Shown one piece after another: positions 24,365 through 32,933 of a stretch of 64,000 nt of DNA (its first letter is position 1; each line of letters begins with the position of its first letter). The position numbers and the translations under genes were made by a program. Source of the DNA: Roseburia sp900753715 (GTDB lineage Bacteria > Bacillota > Clostridia > Lachnospirales > Lachnospiraceae); assembly GCA_958420225.1 (NCBI GenBank), contig CATZIT010000001.1, positions 1 to 64,000 on the forward strand. Direction: 5' to 3'. The notes beneath the pieces were generated by a model, which searched no databases, was not told the origin of the DNA, and saw nothing but the letters and a program-made list of their open reading frames with translations.

Positions 24365-24394
24365 AAGAGACAGGATTTTTATCCTGTCTCTTTT
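24365..24394 (+). terminator. Intrinsic terminator after ftsZ
   Basis: AAGAGACAGGAT (24365-24376) with ATCCTGTCTCTT (24381-24392), a TTTT loop and a T tract. Confidence 0.92.
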
Positions 24395-24435
24395 GTCATA
24401 TTTTGCGGATGATTCTGGACTTTTGCCATCGTCCA

Positions 24436-24469
24436 TTTGACAAAAAATGTGTGCTTTTAGGAGTAGAAT
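24436..24469 (+). promoter_or_regulatory. spoIIG-type promoter with long spacer and Spo0A-box-like -35
   Basis: TTGACA (24437-24442) and TAGAAT (24464-24469) are separated by 21 bases rather than 17. TTTGACAAAA (24436-24445) resembles a Spo0A box overlapping the -35. The Bacillus subtilis spoIIG promoter is known for a 22-bp spacer and Spo0A~P activation, so the arrangement appears conserved. Inference from layout. Confidence 0.65.
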
Positions 24470-24494
24470 GAGGACAGGAAACGATGGAAAAGAG

Positions 24495-25262
24495 GTGAGA
24501 AATATCTATGTCTTCTATGCAGATGTATTTCTGGTTCAGAATCTTCTGATGGATGTCATTGCACTGCTTGCGGCAAAACTTTTTTTGCGCAAGAGAGCGA
24601 AGACGTGGCGGCTTTTTTTAGCTGCGGTGTCTGGCTCACTTTTTGGACTTTGTCTGTTGCTTGTGCTTAAGGAGTATCTGCTGTACTGTGTTTTTACGCA
24701 TTTTTTCTTAAATACTGCGATGGTATGGCTTGCCTTTGGGAAGATGGGAAAGCGGGAGTTTTTGAAGACATGGTCCGTCACTTACATAGCCGTTTTGCTG
24801 TGTGGTGGAGGAATCGAGTGGATGGGTGGAATGGGAATCGCTTCATTGCTTGGAGTCCTGTTGGTGATTGGGATTGCAGCTTTTCTGCTGGAGGGGCAAA
24901 AAAGTTTCGGAAATCATCTCTTTGAGGTACAGCTTTTAAAGGATGGGAAAAGGATGCTGCTTGCAGCGTACTGGGACAGCGGAAACCAGCTACGGGATAT
25001 CTATACCGGCAAACCAGTCTGTATTTTAAGCGGCAGAAAATTTACGGAATTTTTCGGAGAAAACGCGAAGGTACGTTATATACCGTTTACTTCGCTGGGA
25101 GAGAAACAGGGTGTCATTCCGGTTGCGGATGCGGATGAACTTGTGATTTCGCAGGGAGAACATACCATCCGTGTCACACAGGCGGCTATCGGAGCCGCCG
25201 GGGATGGGCTGTTGGAAAAAAAGGAATATGATTTGATACTTCATGCCTCATTGCATGAATAG
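24495..25262 (+). CDS. spoIIGA: Sigma-E processing peptidase SpoIIGA
   Basis: About 255 residues from GTG 24495, which places the first residues (RNIYVFYADVFLVQNLLMD) where SpoIIGA proteins start; the upstream ATGs at 24447 and 24468 fall before or within the predicted -10. The N-terminal half has about five membrane spans; the C-terminal half is an aspartic-protease domain with the active-site DSG in AAYWDSGNQLRD. In the mother cell it cleaves the pro-sequence from pro-sigma-E after a SpoIIR signal from the forespore. sigE follows by 18 bases. Confidence 0.9.
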   Translation: MRNIYVFYADVFLVQNLLMDVIALLAAKLFLRKRAKTWRLFLAAVSGSLFGLCLLLVLKEYLLYCVFTHFFLNTAMVWLAFGKMGKREFLKTWSVTYIAVLLCGGGIEWMGGMGIASLLGVLLVIGIAAFLLEGQKSFGNHLFEVQLLKDGKRMLLAAYWDSGNQLRDIYTGKPVCILSGRKFTEFFGENAKVRYIPFTSLGEKQGVIPVADADELVISQGEHTIRVTQAAIGAAGDGLLEKKEYDLILHASLHE

Positions 25263-25280
25263 GAAAGGTAGGAAAAAAAC

Positions 25281-26021
25281 GTGTATGTAAAATTTGTGGC
25301 TCCAAAATACCGGAGAATGAAACTGCTTCCAAAATTCTGCCAGCTTTTTGTAAAAGAACGGGATGAGGTACATTATATCGGGGGTGCGGAGGTCTTGCCA
25401 CCGCCGTTGGCGGGAGAGGAGGAAGCGGTCTGCATTAATCTGCTTGGGAGTGAGCACCCGGAATATGCCAGAAAACGACTGATTGAGCACAATTTAAGAC
25501 TGGTGGTCTACATTGCAAAACGGTTTGACAACACCGGTGTCGGGGTGGAGGATTTGATTTCGATTGGCACCATCGGGTTAATCAAGGGAATCAATACTTT
25601 TAACCCGGATAAAAATATCAAGCTTGCCACCTATGCGTCCAGGTGCATCGAAAACGAAATTTTAATGTATCTGCGCAGAAATAATAAGACACGGATGGAA
25701 GTGTCAATTGATGAACCGCTAAATGTGGACTGGGATGGAAACGAGCTGTTGCTTTCTGATATTCTTGGAACGGATGAGGATGTGATTTACCGGGATATTG
25801 AGACGGATGTGGAGAGGCGGCTTTTAAACGCGGCAATTGAAAAACTCTCCGGCAGGGAGCGTATGATTATTGAACTTAGGTTTGGGTTAAATACCAGAAA
25901 TGGAGAGGAAAAGACCCAGAAGGAGGTTGCGGATATGTTAGGAATTTCACAATCGTATATTTCGAGACTGGAGAAAAAAATAATGGGACGTCTGAAAAAG
26001 GAAATTGTGAAATTTGAATAA
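25281..26021 (+). CDS. sigE: RNA polymerase sporulation sigma factor, sigma-E
   Basis: 246 residues of a sigma-70-family factor. An N-terminal ~25-30 residues (VYVKFVAPKYRRMKLLPKF) form the removable pro-sequence. Region 2 is LRLVVYIAKRFDNTGVGVED with GLIKGINTFNPDKNIKLATY, and the region 4 helix-turn-helix is QKEVADMLGISQSYISRLEKK. It directs the early mother-cell programme. GTG 25281 with GTAGGAAA upstream is the start. The immediate spoIIGA neighbour secures the identity as SigE. Confidence 0.95.
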   Translation: MYVKFVAPKYRRMKLLPKFCQLFVKERDEVHYIGGAEVLPPPLAGEEEAVCINLLGSEHPEYARKRLIEHNLRLVVYIAKRFDNTGVGVEDLISIGTIGLIKGINTFNPDKNIKLATYASRCIENEILMYLRRNNKTRMEVSIDEPLNVDWDGNELLLSDILGTDEDVIYRDIETDVERRLLNAAIEKLSGRERMIIELRFGLNTRNGEEKTQKEVADMLGISQSYISRLEKKIMGRLKKEIVKFE

Positions 26022-26027
26022 AAAGAA

Positions 26028-26056
26028 TTGTAGAAACACAAATAAAATAGTATAAT
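26028..26056 (+). promoter_or_regulatory. Promoter of the beta-CASP gene
   Basis: TTGTAG (26028-26033), 17-nt spacer, TATAAT (26051-26056). Confidence 0.75.
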
Positions 26057-26088
26057 AGTCCTAACAAAGACGACAGGGGGGACTTATC

Positions 26089-27690
26089 ATGGTACTAGAA
26101 TTTCTTGGGGCAGCACATGAGGTAACAGGAAGCTGTCATTATCTGACATTTGGGGATGTTCACGTTCTGGTAGATTGTGGAATGGAACAGGGACCGGATT
26201 TGTATGTGAATCAGGAGATACCGGTAAATGCATCGGAGATTGACTATGTGCTCGTCACACATGCACATATTGATCATTCGGGACTATTACCGCTTCTTTA
26301 CAATCACGGATTCCGTGGAAAGGTTTTTTGCACAAGAGCAACGAATCAGCTCTGTGAGATTATGTTAAAGGACAGCGCACATATTCAGATGTTTGAAGCG
26401 GAGTGGCGCAACCGCAAGGCAAAGCGTTCCGGTGCACCGGAAGTGGTTCCGCTTTACGATATGAATGATGCAATGGGAGTTCTCGGACACTTTGTAGCAT
26501 GTGACTATCATCAGATGGTACAAGTATGCGAGGGATTATCCATCCGGTTTGTGGATGCAGGACATCTGCTTGGCTCTTCGAGTATTGAGGTATGGGTGAC
26601 CGAAGGGGAAGAAACAAGAAAACTGGTGTTCTCCGGTGATGTCGGACCTGGAAACCGTCCACTTATTAAAGACCCGGAGTACATAAAGGATGCGGATTAT
26701 GTCGTGATGGAATCCACCTATGGAGACAGGGAACATATGGCACCGGTTGATTTTGCACCGGCACTTGCGGCAGTGATAAAAGATACCTTCACAAGAGGCG
26801 GAAATCTGGTAATTCCAGCGTTTTCTGTCGGCAGAACACAGGAGATGCTGTATTTTATCCGCCGTATCAAGACGGAGGGACTTTTACCGGAATTTGAGAA
26901 TTTTGAGGTATATATGGACAGTCCGCTTGCAGTCGAGGCAACGACCATTTTTAATAAGAATATGCAGGACTGTTTTGATGAAGAAGCGATGGAGTTAGTG
27001 AATCAGGGTATTAACCCGATTAGTTTTCCGGGTCTTCGAATGGCAATTACAAGTGACGAATCAAAGATGATAAACTTCAATGATAAACCAAAGGTTATTA
27101 TTTCGGCATCCGGAATGTGCGAGGCAGGACGAATCCGACATCACTTAAAACATAATCTGTGGCGCAAGGATTCCACGATTCTGTTCGTCGGATATCAGGT
27201 GCCTGGAACGCTTGGACATTCCCTGCTAAATGGTGCCAAAGAGGCAAGGCTTTTTGGTGAGACCATTGAGGTGCAGGCGAAGATTGAAAATCTGCCGGGC
27301 ATCAGCGGTCATGCAGACAGGGGACAGCTTACAAAGTGGATTCAGGCATTTGAGAAAAAGCCGCAGAAAGTCTTTGTCGTACATGGGGAAGACCAGGTGA
27401 CGGAGAGCTTTGCAAGTTATATTCACGAGGAAGCCGGAGTGGATGCCTATGCACCGTTCAGTGGTGATGCATTTGATCTGATTACCGGAGAACAGATAAG
27501 AGAAGGCTCAAAGGAACTCATGCAGAAAAAGGAGAAGAACTCCCGTGCTTCGAGCAATGTATTTGCCCGTCTTGTGGCAGCCGGACAGCGCCTGCTTACG
27601 GTTATCGGTAAATGTGAGGGACTGCCAAATAAGGAACTGGCAAGGTTTGCAGATCAGATTAATGCACTTTGTAATAAGTGGGAGCGCTAG
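26089..27690 (+). CDS. MBL-fold/beta-CASP RNA hydrolase
   Basis: 533 residues of the metallo-beta-lactamase plus beta-CASP plus RMMBL architecture found in CPSF73-like RNases. Motifs: THAHIDHSG (zinc ligands, near residue 58), a DCGM loop, FSGDVGPGNRP, ESTYGDREH, the beta-CASP GGNLVIPAFSVGRTQE, SGMCEAGRIRHH and the C-terminal ISGHADRG and VFVVHGE. It probably processes or degrades RNA in the cytoplasm. Its stop overlaps that of the convergent sigG by three bases (shared CTAG). It separates sigE from sigG, which are adjacent in many spore formers. Confidence 0.9.
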   Translation: MVLEFLGAAHEVTGSCHYLTFGDVHVLVDCGMEQGPDLYVNQEIPVNASEIDYVLVTHAHIDHSGLLPLLYNHGFRGKVFCTRATNQLCEIMLKDSAHIQMFEAEWRNRKAKRSGAPEVVPLYDMNDAMGVLGHFVACDYHQMVQVCEGLSIRFVDAGHLLGSSSIEVWVTEGEETRKLVFSGDVGPGNRPLIKDPEYIKDADYVVMESTYGDREHMAPVDFAPALAAVIKDTFTRGGNLVIPAFSVGRTQEMLYFIRRIKTEGLLPEFENFEVYMDSPLAVEATTIFNKNMQDCFDEEAMELVNQGINPISFPGLRMAITSDESKMINFNDKPKVIISASGMCEAGRIRHHLKHNLWRKDSTILFVGYQVPGTLGHSLLNGAKEARLFGETIEVQAKIENLPGISGHADRGQLTKWIQAFEKKPQKVFVVHGEDQVTESFASYIHEEAGVDAYAPFSGDAFDLITGEQIREGSKELMQKKEKNSRASSNVFARLVAAGQRLLTVIGKCEGLPNKELARFADQINALCNKWER

Positions 27691-28466
27691 AGCGAGAGAT
27701 AGTTCCGGATGGATTTTAAGGCGGATTTTTCCAGCCGGCTCACCTGAGCCTGGGAGATATGGATTTCTTCCGCTACCTCCATCTGGGTTTTTCCTTCAAA
27801 AAAGCGCAGCTTCAGAATATAGTTTTCCCGTTCATTCAGCCGTTCCATCGCATCGCTTAAGGAGAGGGCTTCAATCCAGTTTTCCTCCTTATTCTTCTTG
27901 TCGCTGATCTGGTCCATGACATAGAGGGTGTCACCGCCGTCTGTATAGACCGGATCATAGAGGCTGACAGGACTTTGGATGGCGTCTAAGGCGAACACGA
28001 TATCCTCCTTGGGGATGCCGGCTTCTCTTGCAATTTCATCGAGCGTCGGCTCCTTTAAGGAAGTTTTGGAGAGGATTTCTTTGGCATGGATTGCCTTATA
28101 GGCAGTATCACGCAGAGAGCGGCTGACACGGATAGAATTATTGTCTCTTAAATAGCGGCGGATTTCACCGATAATCATTGGAACGGCATAGGTTGAGAAT
28201 TTGACCCCCATCGTCGGGTCAAAGTTGTCAATGGATTTGATGAGACCAATACAGCCAATCTGAAACAGGTCATCCACGTTTTCGTGGTTATTGGAGAAAC
28301 GCTTGATGACACTTAAAACAAGGCGTAGATTTCCCTTGATGTAAGTTTCGCGGGCTTTTTTATCCCCTTGCTTGATGCGCACAAAGAGAGCCTCTTTTTC
28401 ACTTTCTTTTAAAATCGGGAGTGTGGCGGTATTGACACCGCAGATTTCTACTTTATATGAAGCCAT
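27687..28466 (-). CDS. sigG: RNA polymerase sporulation sigma factor, sigma-G
   Basis: 259 residues. The N-terminal VEICGVNTATLPIL box is characteristic of SigG (it includes the anti-sigma-binding region). Region 2 is NVDDLFQIGCIGLIKSIDNF, region 3 KEPTLDEIAREAGIPKEDI, and region 4 TQMEVAEEIHISQAQVSRLEKSA. It drives late forespore transcription. The minus-strand start has GGAGG five bases upstream. It faces the beta-CASP gene tail-to-tail and so is not co-transcribed with spoIIGA-sigE. Confidence 0.95.
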   Translation of the reverse strand: MASYKVEICGVNTATLPILKESEKEALFVRIKQGDKKARETYIKGNLRLVLSVIKRFSNNHENVDDLFQIGCIGLIKSIDNFDPTMGVKFSTYAVPMIIGEIRRYLRDNNSIRVSRSLRDTAYKAIHAKEILSKTSLKEPTLDEIAREAGIPKEDIVFALDAIQSPVSLYDPVYTDGGDTLYVMDQISDKKNKEENWIEALSLSDAMERLNERENYILKLRFFEGKTQMEVAEEIHISQAQVSRLEKSALKSIRNYLSL

Positions 28467-28506
28467 GGATGTTCCTCCGGGTTAAAATTGATGATGTGTT
28501 CAAAAA

Positions 28507-28537
28507 AAGGATGCTTCATTTTTTATGGATTTATGCA
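28507..28537 (-). promoter_or_regulatory. Possible forespore (sigma-F/G) promoter of sigG
   Basis: On the minus strand, TGCATA (28537-28532), 18-nt spacer, CATCCTT (28513-28507). The -35 fits the sigma-F/G preference for GCATA; the -10 is only a partial match. Tentative. Confidence 0.35.
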
Positions 28538-28567
28538 AAAACAAATCTATTTTTTCAAAGAAGAGTG

Positions 28568-28576
28568 TGATATAAT
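28568..28576 (+). promoter_or_regulatory. Extended -10 promoter of hypothetical gene
   Basis: TGATATAAT (28568-28576) is an extended -10; no clear -35. Because the -10 ends three bases before ATG 28579, it argues that translation starts at the later ATG 28615. Confidence 0.55.
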
Positions 28577-28614
28577 GAATGCAACAGAAGCATCAGTTGG
28601 AAGAGGTAGCGGTT

Positions 28615-28950
28615 ATGAAAGATTTAATTGATGAGAGAAATGAAAGAGAACGGATTCACAACAGTATTGTGAAATTCTGGAATGTCAATTATATTCCTAC
28701 ACCTGTGGAAAAACCTGCATCGGAAGCGAAATCGGAGACCGTGGCGTCACAGTCGGGAAGCTCTGGCACGCCGGAAGCAGAAGTGCATGAGGGTCTTTAT
28801 AATGAGTCAACGGGTTCTTATTCGGGTCTGTACGGAGCCGATGCTGAAAATGTGGATGAGGTTACACGTGGACAGATTGACCAGATTCTGTCCGAAAAGG
28901 ATGAACATTTGCGGGAAATTATCAAAAGCGAGGGAGGAAATCCAAGCTAG
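28615..28950 (+). CDS. Hypothetical protein, helical ends with low-complexity middle
   Basis: 111 residues starting MKDLIDERNERERIHN. It has no signal peptide or membrane span. The N-terminus (1-30) and C-terminus (about 78-108, with DEVTRGQIDQILSEKDEHL) look helical; the middle is Ser/Glu/Ala-rich, with a GLYNESTGSYSGLYG stretch containing a repeated GLY(N/G). AGAGG precedes ATG 28615. It is monocistronic, with its own extended -10 and terminator, between sigG and queT. No family recognised. Confidence 0.65.
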   Translation: MKDLIDERNERERIHNSIVKFWNVNYIPTPVEKPASEAKSETVASQSGSSGTPEAEVHEGLYNESTGSYSGLYGADAENVDEVTRGQIDQILSEKDEHLREIIKSEGGNPS

Positions 28951-28981
28951 AGTATTTGCAGGAATGAATGAGAGATGATGC

Positions 28982-29020
28982 GGCTGACAGCAGAAAGTGC
29001 TTGTCAGCTGTATTTTTTTT
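28982..29020 (+). terminator. Intrinsic terminator overlapping the queT promoter
   Basis: GGCTGACAGCA (28982-28992) pairs with TGCTTGTCAGCT (from 28998) with a one-base bulge, followed by eight or more Ts. Its 3' arm also supplies the -35 of the next promoter. Confidence 0.85.
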
Positions 29021-29029
29021 TGCTATAAT
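29001..29029 (+). promoter_or_regulatory. Promoter of queT
   Basis: TTGTCA (29001-29006) in the terminator arm, 17-nt spacer that is mostly the T tract, and TATAAT (29024-29029), preceded by TGC. Predicted start about 29036. Confidence 0.8.
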
Positions 29030-29036
29030 GCGTAAT

Positions 29037-29079
29037 CGAGTGTTCGAGACCTTCCACTCGTAAAACAAAACTAAAGGAG
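29037..29079 (+). promoter_or_regulatory. preQ1-I riboswitch, translational type
   Basis: P1 is CGAGTG (29037-29042) with CACTCG (29055-29060); the loop is TTCGAGACCTTC; an A-rich tail ends in the ribosome site AAAGGAG (29073-29079). Loop CCTT (29050-29053) can pair with AAGG (29074-29077) to make the H-type pseudoknot that hides the ribosome site when preQ1 binds. The structure begins one base after the predicted transcription start and precedes a QueT transporter gene, which fits. Not verified by covariance search. Confidence 0.82.
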
Positions 29080-29087
29080 AACAGAAT

Positions 29088-29603
29088 ATGAGAAACAAAA
29101 AGGTGTTATTTATTGTCCAGGCTGCGTTGATTGCAGCTCTTTATGTGGTGCTTACACTTGTAATCAACACATTCAATCTTGCTTCCGGTGCCATTCAGGT
29201 ACGGATTTCGGAAGCCCTTACCATTTTACCGTTTTTTACTCCGGCGGCAATTCCGGGTGTGACCATTGGATGCCTGCTAGCGAATCTGATTACCGGAGCA
29301 AGTATCTTTGATATCGTGTTCGGAAGCCTTGCAACCTTGCTTGGTGGAATTGGAACCTATCTGCTGCGCAAACATAAATTTTTATGCACGCTGCCGCCGG
29401 TCATTGCAAATGTGTTAATTATTCCGTGGGTACTGCGCTACGCATATGGATTAATCTGGATGTGGAACGGAAAAGATTTGTCCATTCCATTTTATATGCT
29501 GACCGTTGGGGCAGGGGAAGTTATCTGCTGCTGCGTGCTTGGCTCGATTCTTTTAAATGCACTTTATCCGGCGCGCAGAGTAATCTTTCGGAACGAAGAA
29601 TAG
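29088..29603 (+). CDS. queT: Queuosine-precursor transporter QueT family
   Basis: 171 residues, about five membrane spans. The QueT pattern is visible in VQAALIAALYVVLTLV, QVRISEALTILPFFTP, AIPGVTIGCLLANLITG and FDIVFGSLATLLGG. It is an S-component (ECF-type) membrane protein for uptake of preQ0/preQ1-type precursors of queuosine. The preQ1-I riboswitch directly upstream supports substrate and regulation. No ECF ATPase is nearby, so it would share a general energising module. Confidence 0.9.
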   Translation: MRNKKVLFIVQAALIAALYVVLTLVINTFNLASGAIQVRISEALTILPFFTPAAIPGVTIGCLLANLITGASIFDIVFGSLATLLGGIGTYLLRKHKFLCTLPPVIANVLIIPWVLRYAYGLIWMWNGKDLSIPFYMLTVGAGEVICCCVLGSILLNALYPARRVIFRNEE

Positions 29604-29610
29604 AAAACAT

Positions 29611-29639
29611 TTGCAAAAACCATGGGAAAATTATACAAT
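29611..29639 (+). promoter_or_regulatory. Promoter of argS
   Basis: TTGCAA (29611-29616), 17-nt spacer, TACAAT (29634-29639). Confidence 0.65.
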
Positions 29640-29687
29640 AAGAGATAACAGTATTGTGGGACGACCACAGAGAAAGGAAATACAGTT

Positions 29688-31475
29688 ATGAAAAAAATTT
29701 TAGAGTTGATTTCGGACGAAGTGACAGCGGCATTTACCGCCTGCGGTTACGATGAAAAATACGGAAAAGTAACAGTATCGAATCGTCCGGATCTCTGTGA
29801 ATATCAGTGTAATGGTGCCATGGCGGCTGCAAAAGAATATAAGAAGGTCCCGTTTATGATTGCCGATGAAGTTGCGGCAAAGCTTGCAGGAAATCCGCTG
29901 TTTTCGATGGTGGAATCCGTAAAGCCTGGATTTTTGAATTTAAAAATCGCAAATGAAGTGCTTGCACAGTATGTGGCAGGGATGCAGGCAGATGCCGGAA
30001 GGTTTGGATGTGAGAAGACGGCAGAGCCAAAGACGATTATGATTGATTACGGCGGACCAAACGTGGCAAAGCCGCTCCATGTAGGACATCTTCGTTCTGC
30101 AATCATCGGAGAGAGCGTAAAACGTATTGGAAAATTTATGGGGCACAACGTAATCGGCGATGTGCATTTAGGTGACTGGGGCTTACAGATGGGACTTATC
30201 ATCACAGAGTTAAAGCTGCGTAAGCCGGAGCTGGTTTACTTTGATGAAAATTATACCGGAGAATACCCGTCAGAGCCTCCGTTTACGATTTCAGAGCTTG
30301 AGGAAATCTATCCGACAGCCAGTGGCAAATCAAAAGAAGATGCAGCATACAAAGAGGCTGCCATGCAGGCGACCTTTGAATTACAGCACGGAAGAAGAGG
30401 CTATCAGGCATTGTTATCACATATCTTAAATGTGTCTGTGACCGATTTAAAGAAAAATTATGAGAATCTGAATGTATCCTTTGAACTCTGGAAGGGTGAG
30501 TCGGATGCACAGCCTTATATCCCGGATATGGTACAGAAGATGAAGGACGAGGGATTTGCCTATATCAGTGAGGGTGCGCTTGTCGTGGACGTCAAGGAAG
30601 AAACCGACACCAAGGAGATTCCGCCTTGTATGATTTTAAAATCTGACGGAGCTTCCCTTTACAATACGACAGATCTTGCAACGATTGTATGGCGTATGAA
30701 GGATTACAATCCGGATGAACTGATTTATGTAGTAGACAAGCGTCAGGAACTTTACTTTACACAGGTGTTCCGCTGTGCAAGAAAGACTGGTCTTGTAAAG
30801 CCGGAGACCGAATTAAAATTCTTAGGCTTCGGCACGATGAACGGAAAAGACGGAAAACCGTTTAAGACCAGAGAGGGCGGCGTAATGCGCTTGGAGCATC
30901 TGGTTTCCGGTATCAACGAAGAGATGTTAAAGAAGATTACAGAGAACCAGAAGACGAAAGAGAATCTGGATATCAGCCCAGAGGAAGCAAAGGAGACTGC
31001 CAGGATGGTTGCACTTGCCGCCATCAAATATGGAGACCTTTCCAACCAGGCAAGCAAGGATTATATTTTTGATATTGACCGTTTCACCTCCTTTGAGGGA
31101 AATACCGGTCCTTATATCCTCTACACCATCGTGCGTATCAAATCTATCCTGAATAAATACCACGGTATGGGAAAGAGCGAAGAGGGCACAGTCATTGAGG
31201 CAGCACACTCAGACAGTGAAAAGAACCTGATGCTTGCACTTGCAGGCTTTAACGCAATGATGGAAAATGCGTTTGAGGAGACAGCACCGCATAAGGTATG
31301 TGCTTATATTTATGAACTGGCGAATGCTTTTAACAGTTTTTACCATGAAACAAAGATTATGGCAGAAGAGCGCGAGAATGTACAGAAGTCTTATATCAAA
31401 CTTCTGATACTGACAAAGGAAGTGCTGGAATGCTGTATCGATGTACTTGGTTTTTCTGCTCCGGATCGGATGTAG
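29688..31475 (+). CDS. argS: Arginyl-tRNA synthetase
   Basis: 595 residues of a class I synthetase: N-terminal Add-1 domain (1-110), GGPNVAKPLHVGHLRSAIIG with the HIGH-type HVGH (near 130), GDVHLGDWGLQMG, TTDLATIVWRM, and an HxGFGTMNGKDGKPFKTREG-like region in place of KMSKS, as is common in ArgRS. The C-terminal DALR anticodon-binding domain (SFEGNTGPYILYTIVRI onward) ends at ECCIDVLGFSAPDRM. It charges tRNA-Arg. The symporter gene follows by 21 bases. Confidence 0.96.
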   Translation: MKKILELISDEVTAAFTACGYDEKYGKVTVSNRPDLCEYQCNGAMAAAKEYKKVPFMIADEVAAKLAGNPLFSMVESVKPGFLNLKIANEVLAQYVAGMQADAGRFGCEKTAEPKTIMIDYGGPNVAKPLHVGHLRSAIIGESVKRIGKFMGHNVIGDVHLGDWGLQMGLIITELKLRKPELVYFDENYTGEYPSEPPFTISELEEIYPTASGKSKEDAAYKEAAMQATFELQHGRRGYQALLSHILNVSVTDLKKNYENLNVSFELWKGESDAQPYIPDMVQKMKDEGFAYISEGALVVDVKEETDTKEIPPCMILKSDGASLYNTTDLATIVWRMKDYNPDELIYVVDKRQELYFTQVFRCARKTGLVKPETELKFLGFGTMNGKDGKPFKTREGGVMRLEHLVSGINEEMLKKITENQKTKENLDISPEEAKETARMVALAAIKYGDLSNQASKDYIFDIDRFTSFEGNTGPYILYTIVRIKSILNKYHGMGKSEEGTVIEAAHSDSEKNLMLALAGFNAMMENAFEETAPHKVCAYIYELANAFNSFYHETKIMAEERENVQKSYIKLLILTKEVLECCIDVLGFSAPDRM

Positions 31476-31496
31476 ACACGGTGAAAGAGAGAGGTT

Positions 31497-32885
31497 ATGT
31501 TAAAAGCGATTGATAATTTTGTCTGGGGAGTTCCACTCATTGTTCTGATTCTTTCGGTTGGAATCTTCCTTACCATCCGCCTTCGGGCATTGCAGATTAC
31601 AAAGCTTCCGCTTGCAATCCGGCATATCGCGGCAAATGAAAAAGACGGAAAGCACGGGGAAGTCTCAAGTTTTGGCGCGCTGTGTACGGCGCTGTCCGCC
31701 ACAATCGGCACCGGAAATATTGTCGGTGTAGCGACAGCGTTAGTTGCCGGCGGACCGGGAGCACTGTTCTGGATGTGGATTGCAGCGCTGTTTGGTACGG
31801 CAACAAAATATTCCGAGTGCCTTCTGGCAGTCAAATTCCGTGTTGTGGAATCGGACGGGCACATCGTCGGTGGTCCTTTTTACTACATCGAAAAAGGGAT
31901 GGGGAAAAAATGGCGCTGGCTCGGTCAGATATTTGCCTTTTTCGGCGTTGGCGTCGGACTGCTTGGAATCGGAACGTTTACACAGATTAACGGAATTACA
32001 AGTGCTGTAAACAGCTTCTTTGACCCTGCAAATGCCTGGACAGTAGAGCTGTTTGGCAATACATATTCCTGGAGCGTCGTGATTTCGGGTCTGCTTTTAA
32101 CGCTGTGCGTTGCGCTTGTAATCATCGGAGGAATCAAGCGTATTTCTTCCGTGGCACAGGTGGTGGTTCCGTTTATGGCGATTTTGTATCTGGTAACCGT
32201 GCTCATCATTCTTTTAACACATCTGACTGCGATTCCGGCAGCACTCGCAGAAATCGTACAGAGTGCGTTTGGACTGCGCGCTGTATCAGGTGGAGCGGTT
32301 GGAGCGATTGTGGTTGCGATGCAGAAGGGAATCGCAAGAGGAATTTTTTCCAACGAGGCAGGACTTGGAAGTGCACCGATTGCGGCTGCGACTGCGAAAA
32401 CAGACGAGCCGGTTGCACAGGGACTTGTTTCCATGATGGGAACCATGATTGACACGATTATTATCTGTACCATGACAGGATTATCTATCGTAATTACGGA
32501 TACCTGGAACATCGGGCTTGACGGTGTGGATGTCACAACGAAGGCATTTCAGATTGGACTGCCGTTTCCAGAACAGGTGTCCTCCTTCTTGCTGATGGTT
32601 TGTCTGGTGTTCTTTGCGTTCACCACGATACTCGGCTGGAACTATTATAGTGAGAAATGTCTGGAATATCTGGTCGGCAATAAGCCGGGCGTATTAAAAG
32701 GATACCGCTGGCTTTATATCATCGCTGTATTTATTGGTCCGTTTATGACGGTGTCCGCAGTCTGGACGATTGCAGATATTTTTAACGGACTGATGGCACT
32801 GCCAAACCTGGTGGCACTTGTGGCACTAAACGGTGTGGTGGTTGCAGAGACAAAGAAATATTTTGAGAAAAGAAAAGATTCATAG
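31497..32885 (+). CDS. Alanine/glycine:cation symporter (AGCS family)
   Basis: 462 residues with about eleven membrane spans. AGCS motifs are clear: VWGVPLIVLILSVGIFLTIR, SSFGALCTALSATIGTGNI, GALFWMWIAALFGTATKYSE, ARGIFSNEAGLGSAPIAAA and ILGWNYYSEKC. It imports alanine or glycine with Na+ (or H+). It sits 21 bases after argS with no promoter seen between, so the two may be co-transcribed. It ends at a bidirectional terminator. Confidence 0.93.
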   Translation: MLKAIDNFVWGVPLIVLILSVGIFLTIRLRALQITKLPLAIRHIAANEKDGKHGEVSSFGALCTALSATIGTGNIVGVATALVAGGPGALFWMWIAALFGTATKYSECLLAVKFRVVESDGHIVGGPFYYIEKGMGKKWRWLGQIFAFFGVGVGLLGIGTFTQINGITSAVNSFFDPANAWTVELFGNTYSWSVVISGLLLTLCVALVIIGGIKRISSVAQVVVPFMAILYLVTVLIILLTHLTAIPAALAEIVQSAFGLRAVSGGAVGAIVVAMQKGIARGIFSNEAGLGSAPIAAATAKTDEPVAQGLVSMMGTMIDTIIICTMTGLSIVITDTWNIGLDGVDVTTKAFQIGLPFPEQVSSFLLMVCLVFFAFTTILGWNYYSEKCLEYLVGNKPGVLKGYRWLYIIAVFIGPFMTVSAVWTIADIFNGLMALPNLVALVALNGVVVAETKKYFEKRKDS

Positions 32886-32890
32886 AATTG

Positions 32891-32933
32891 AGAAAACACC
32901 GGCAGCAGAGTTTTTGTGATGTCGGTGTTTTCT
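32891..32933. terminator. Bidirectional intrinsic terminator
   Basis: AGAAAACACCGGCA (32891-32904) with TGTCGGTGTTTTCT (32920-32933), one G-T pair, between the convergent symporter and LUD genes. Confidence 0.85.

Noticed and set aside
31925..32536. 203-codon minus-strand open frame inside the symporter gene
   Set aside because: Shadow of a membrane protein gene; composition is a reversed image of hydrophobic codons.
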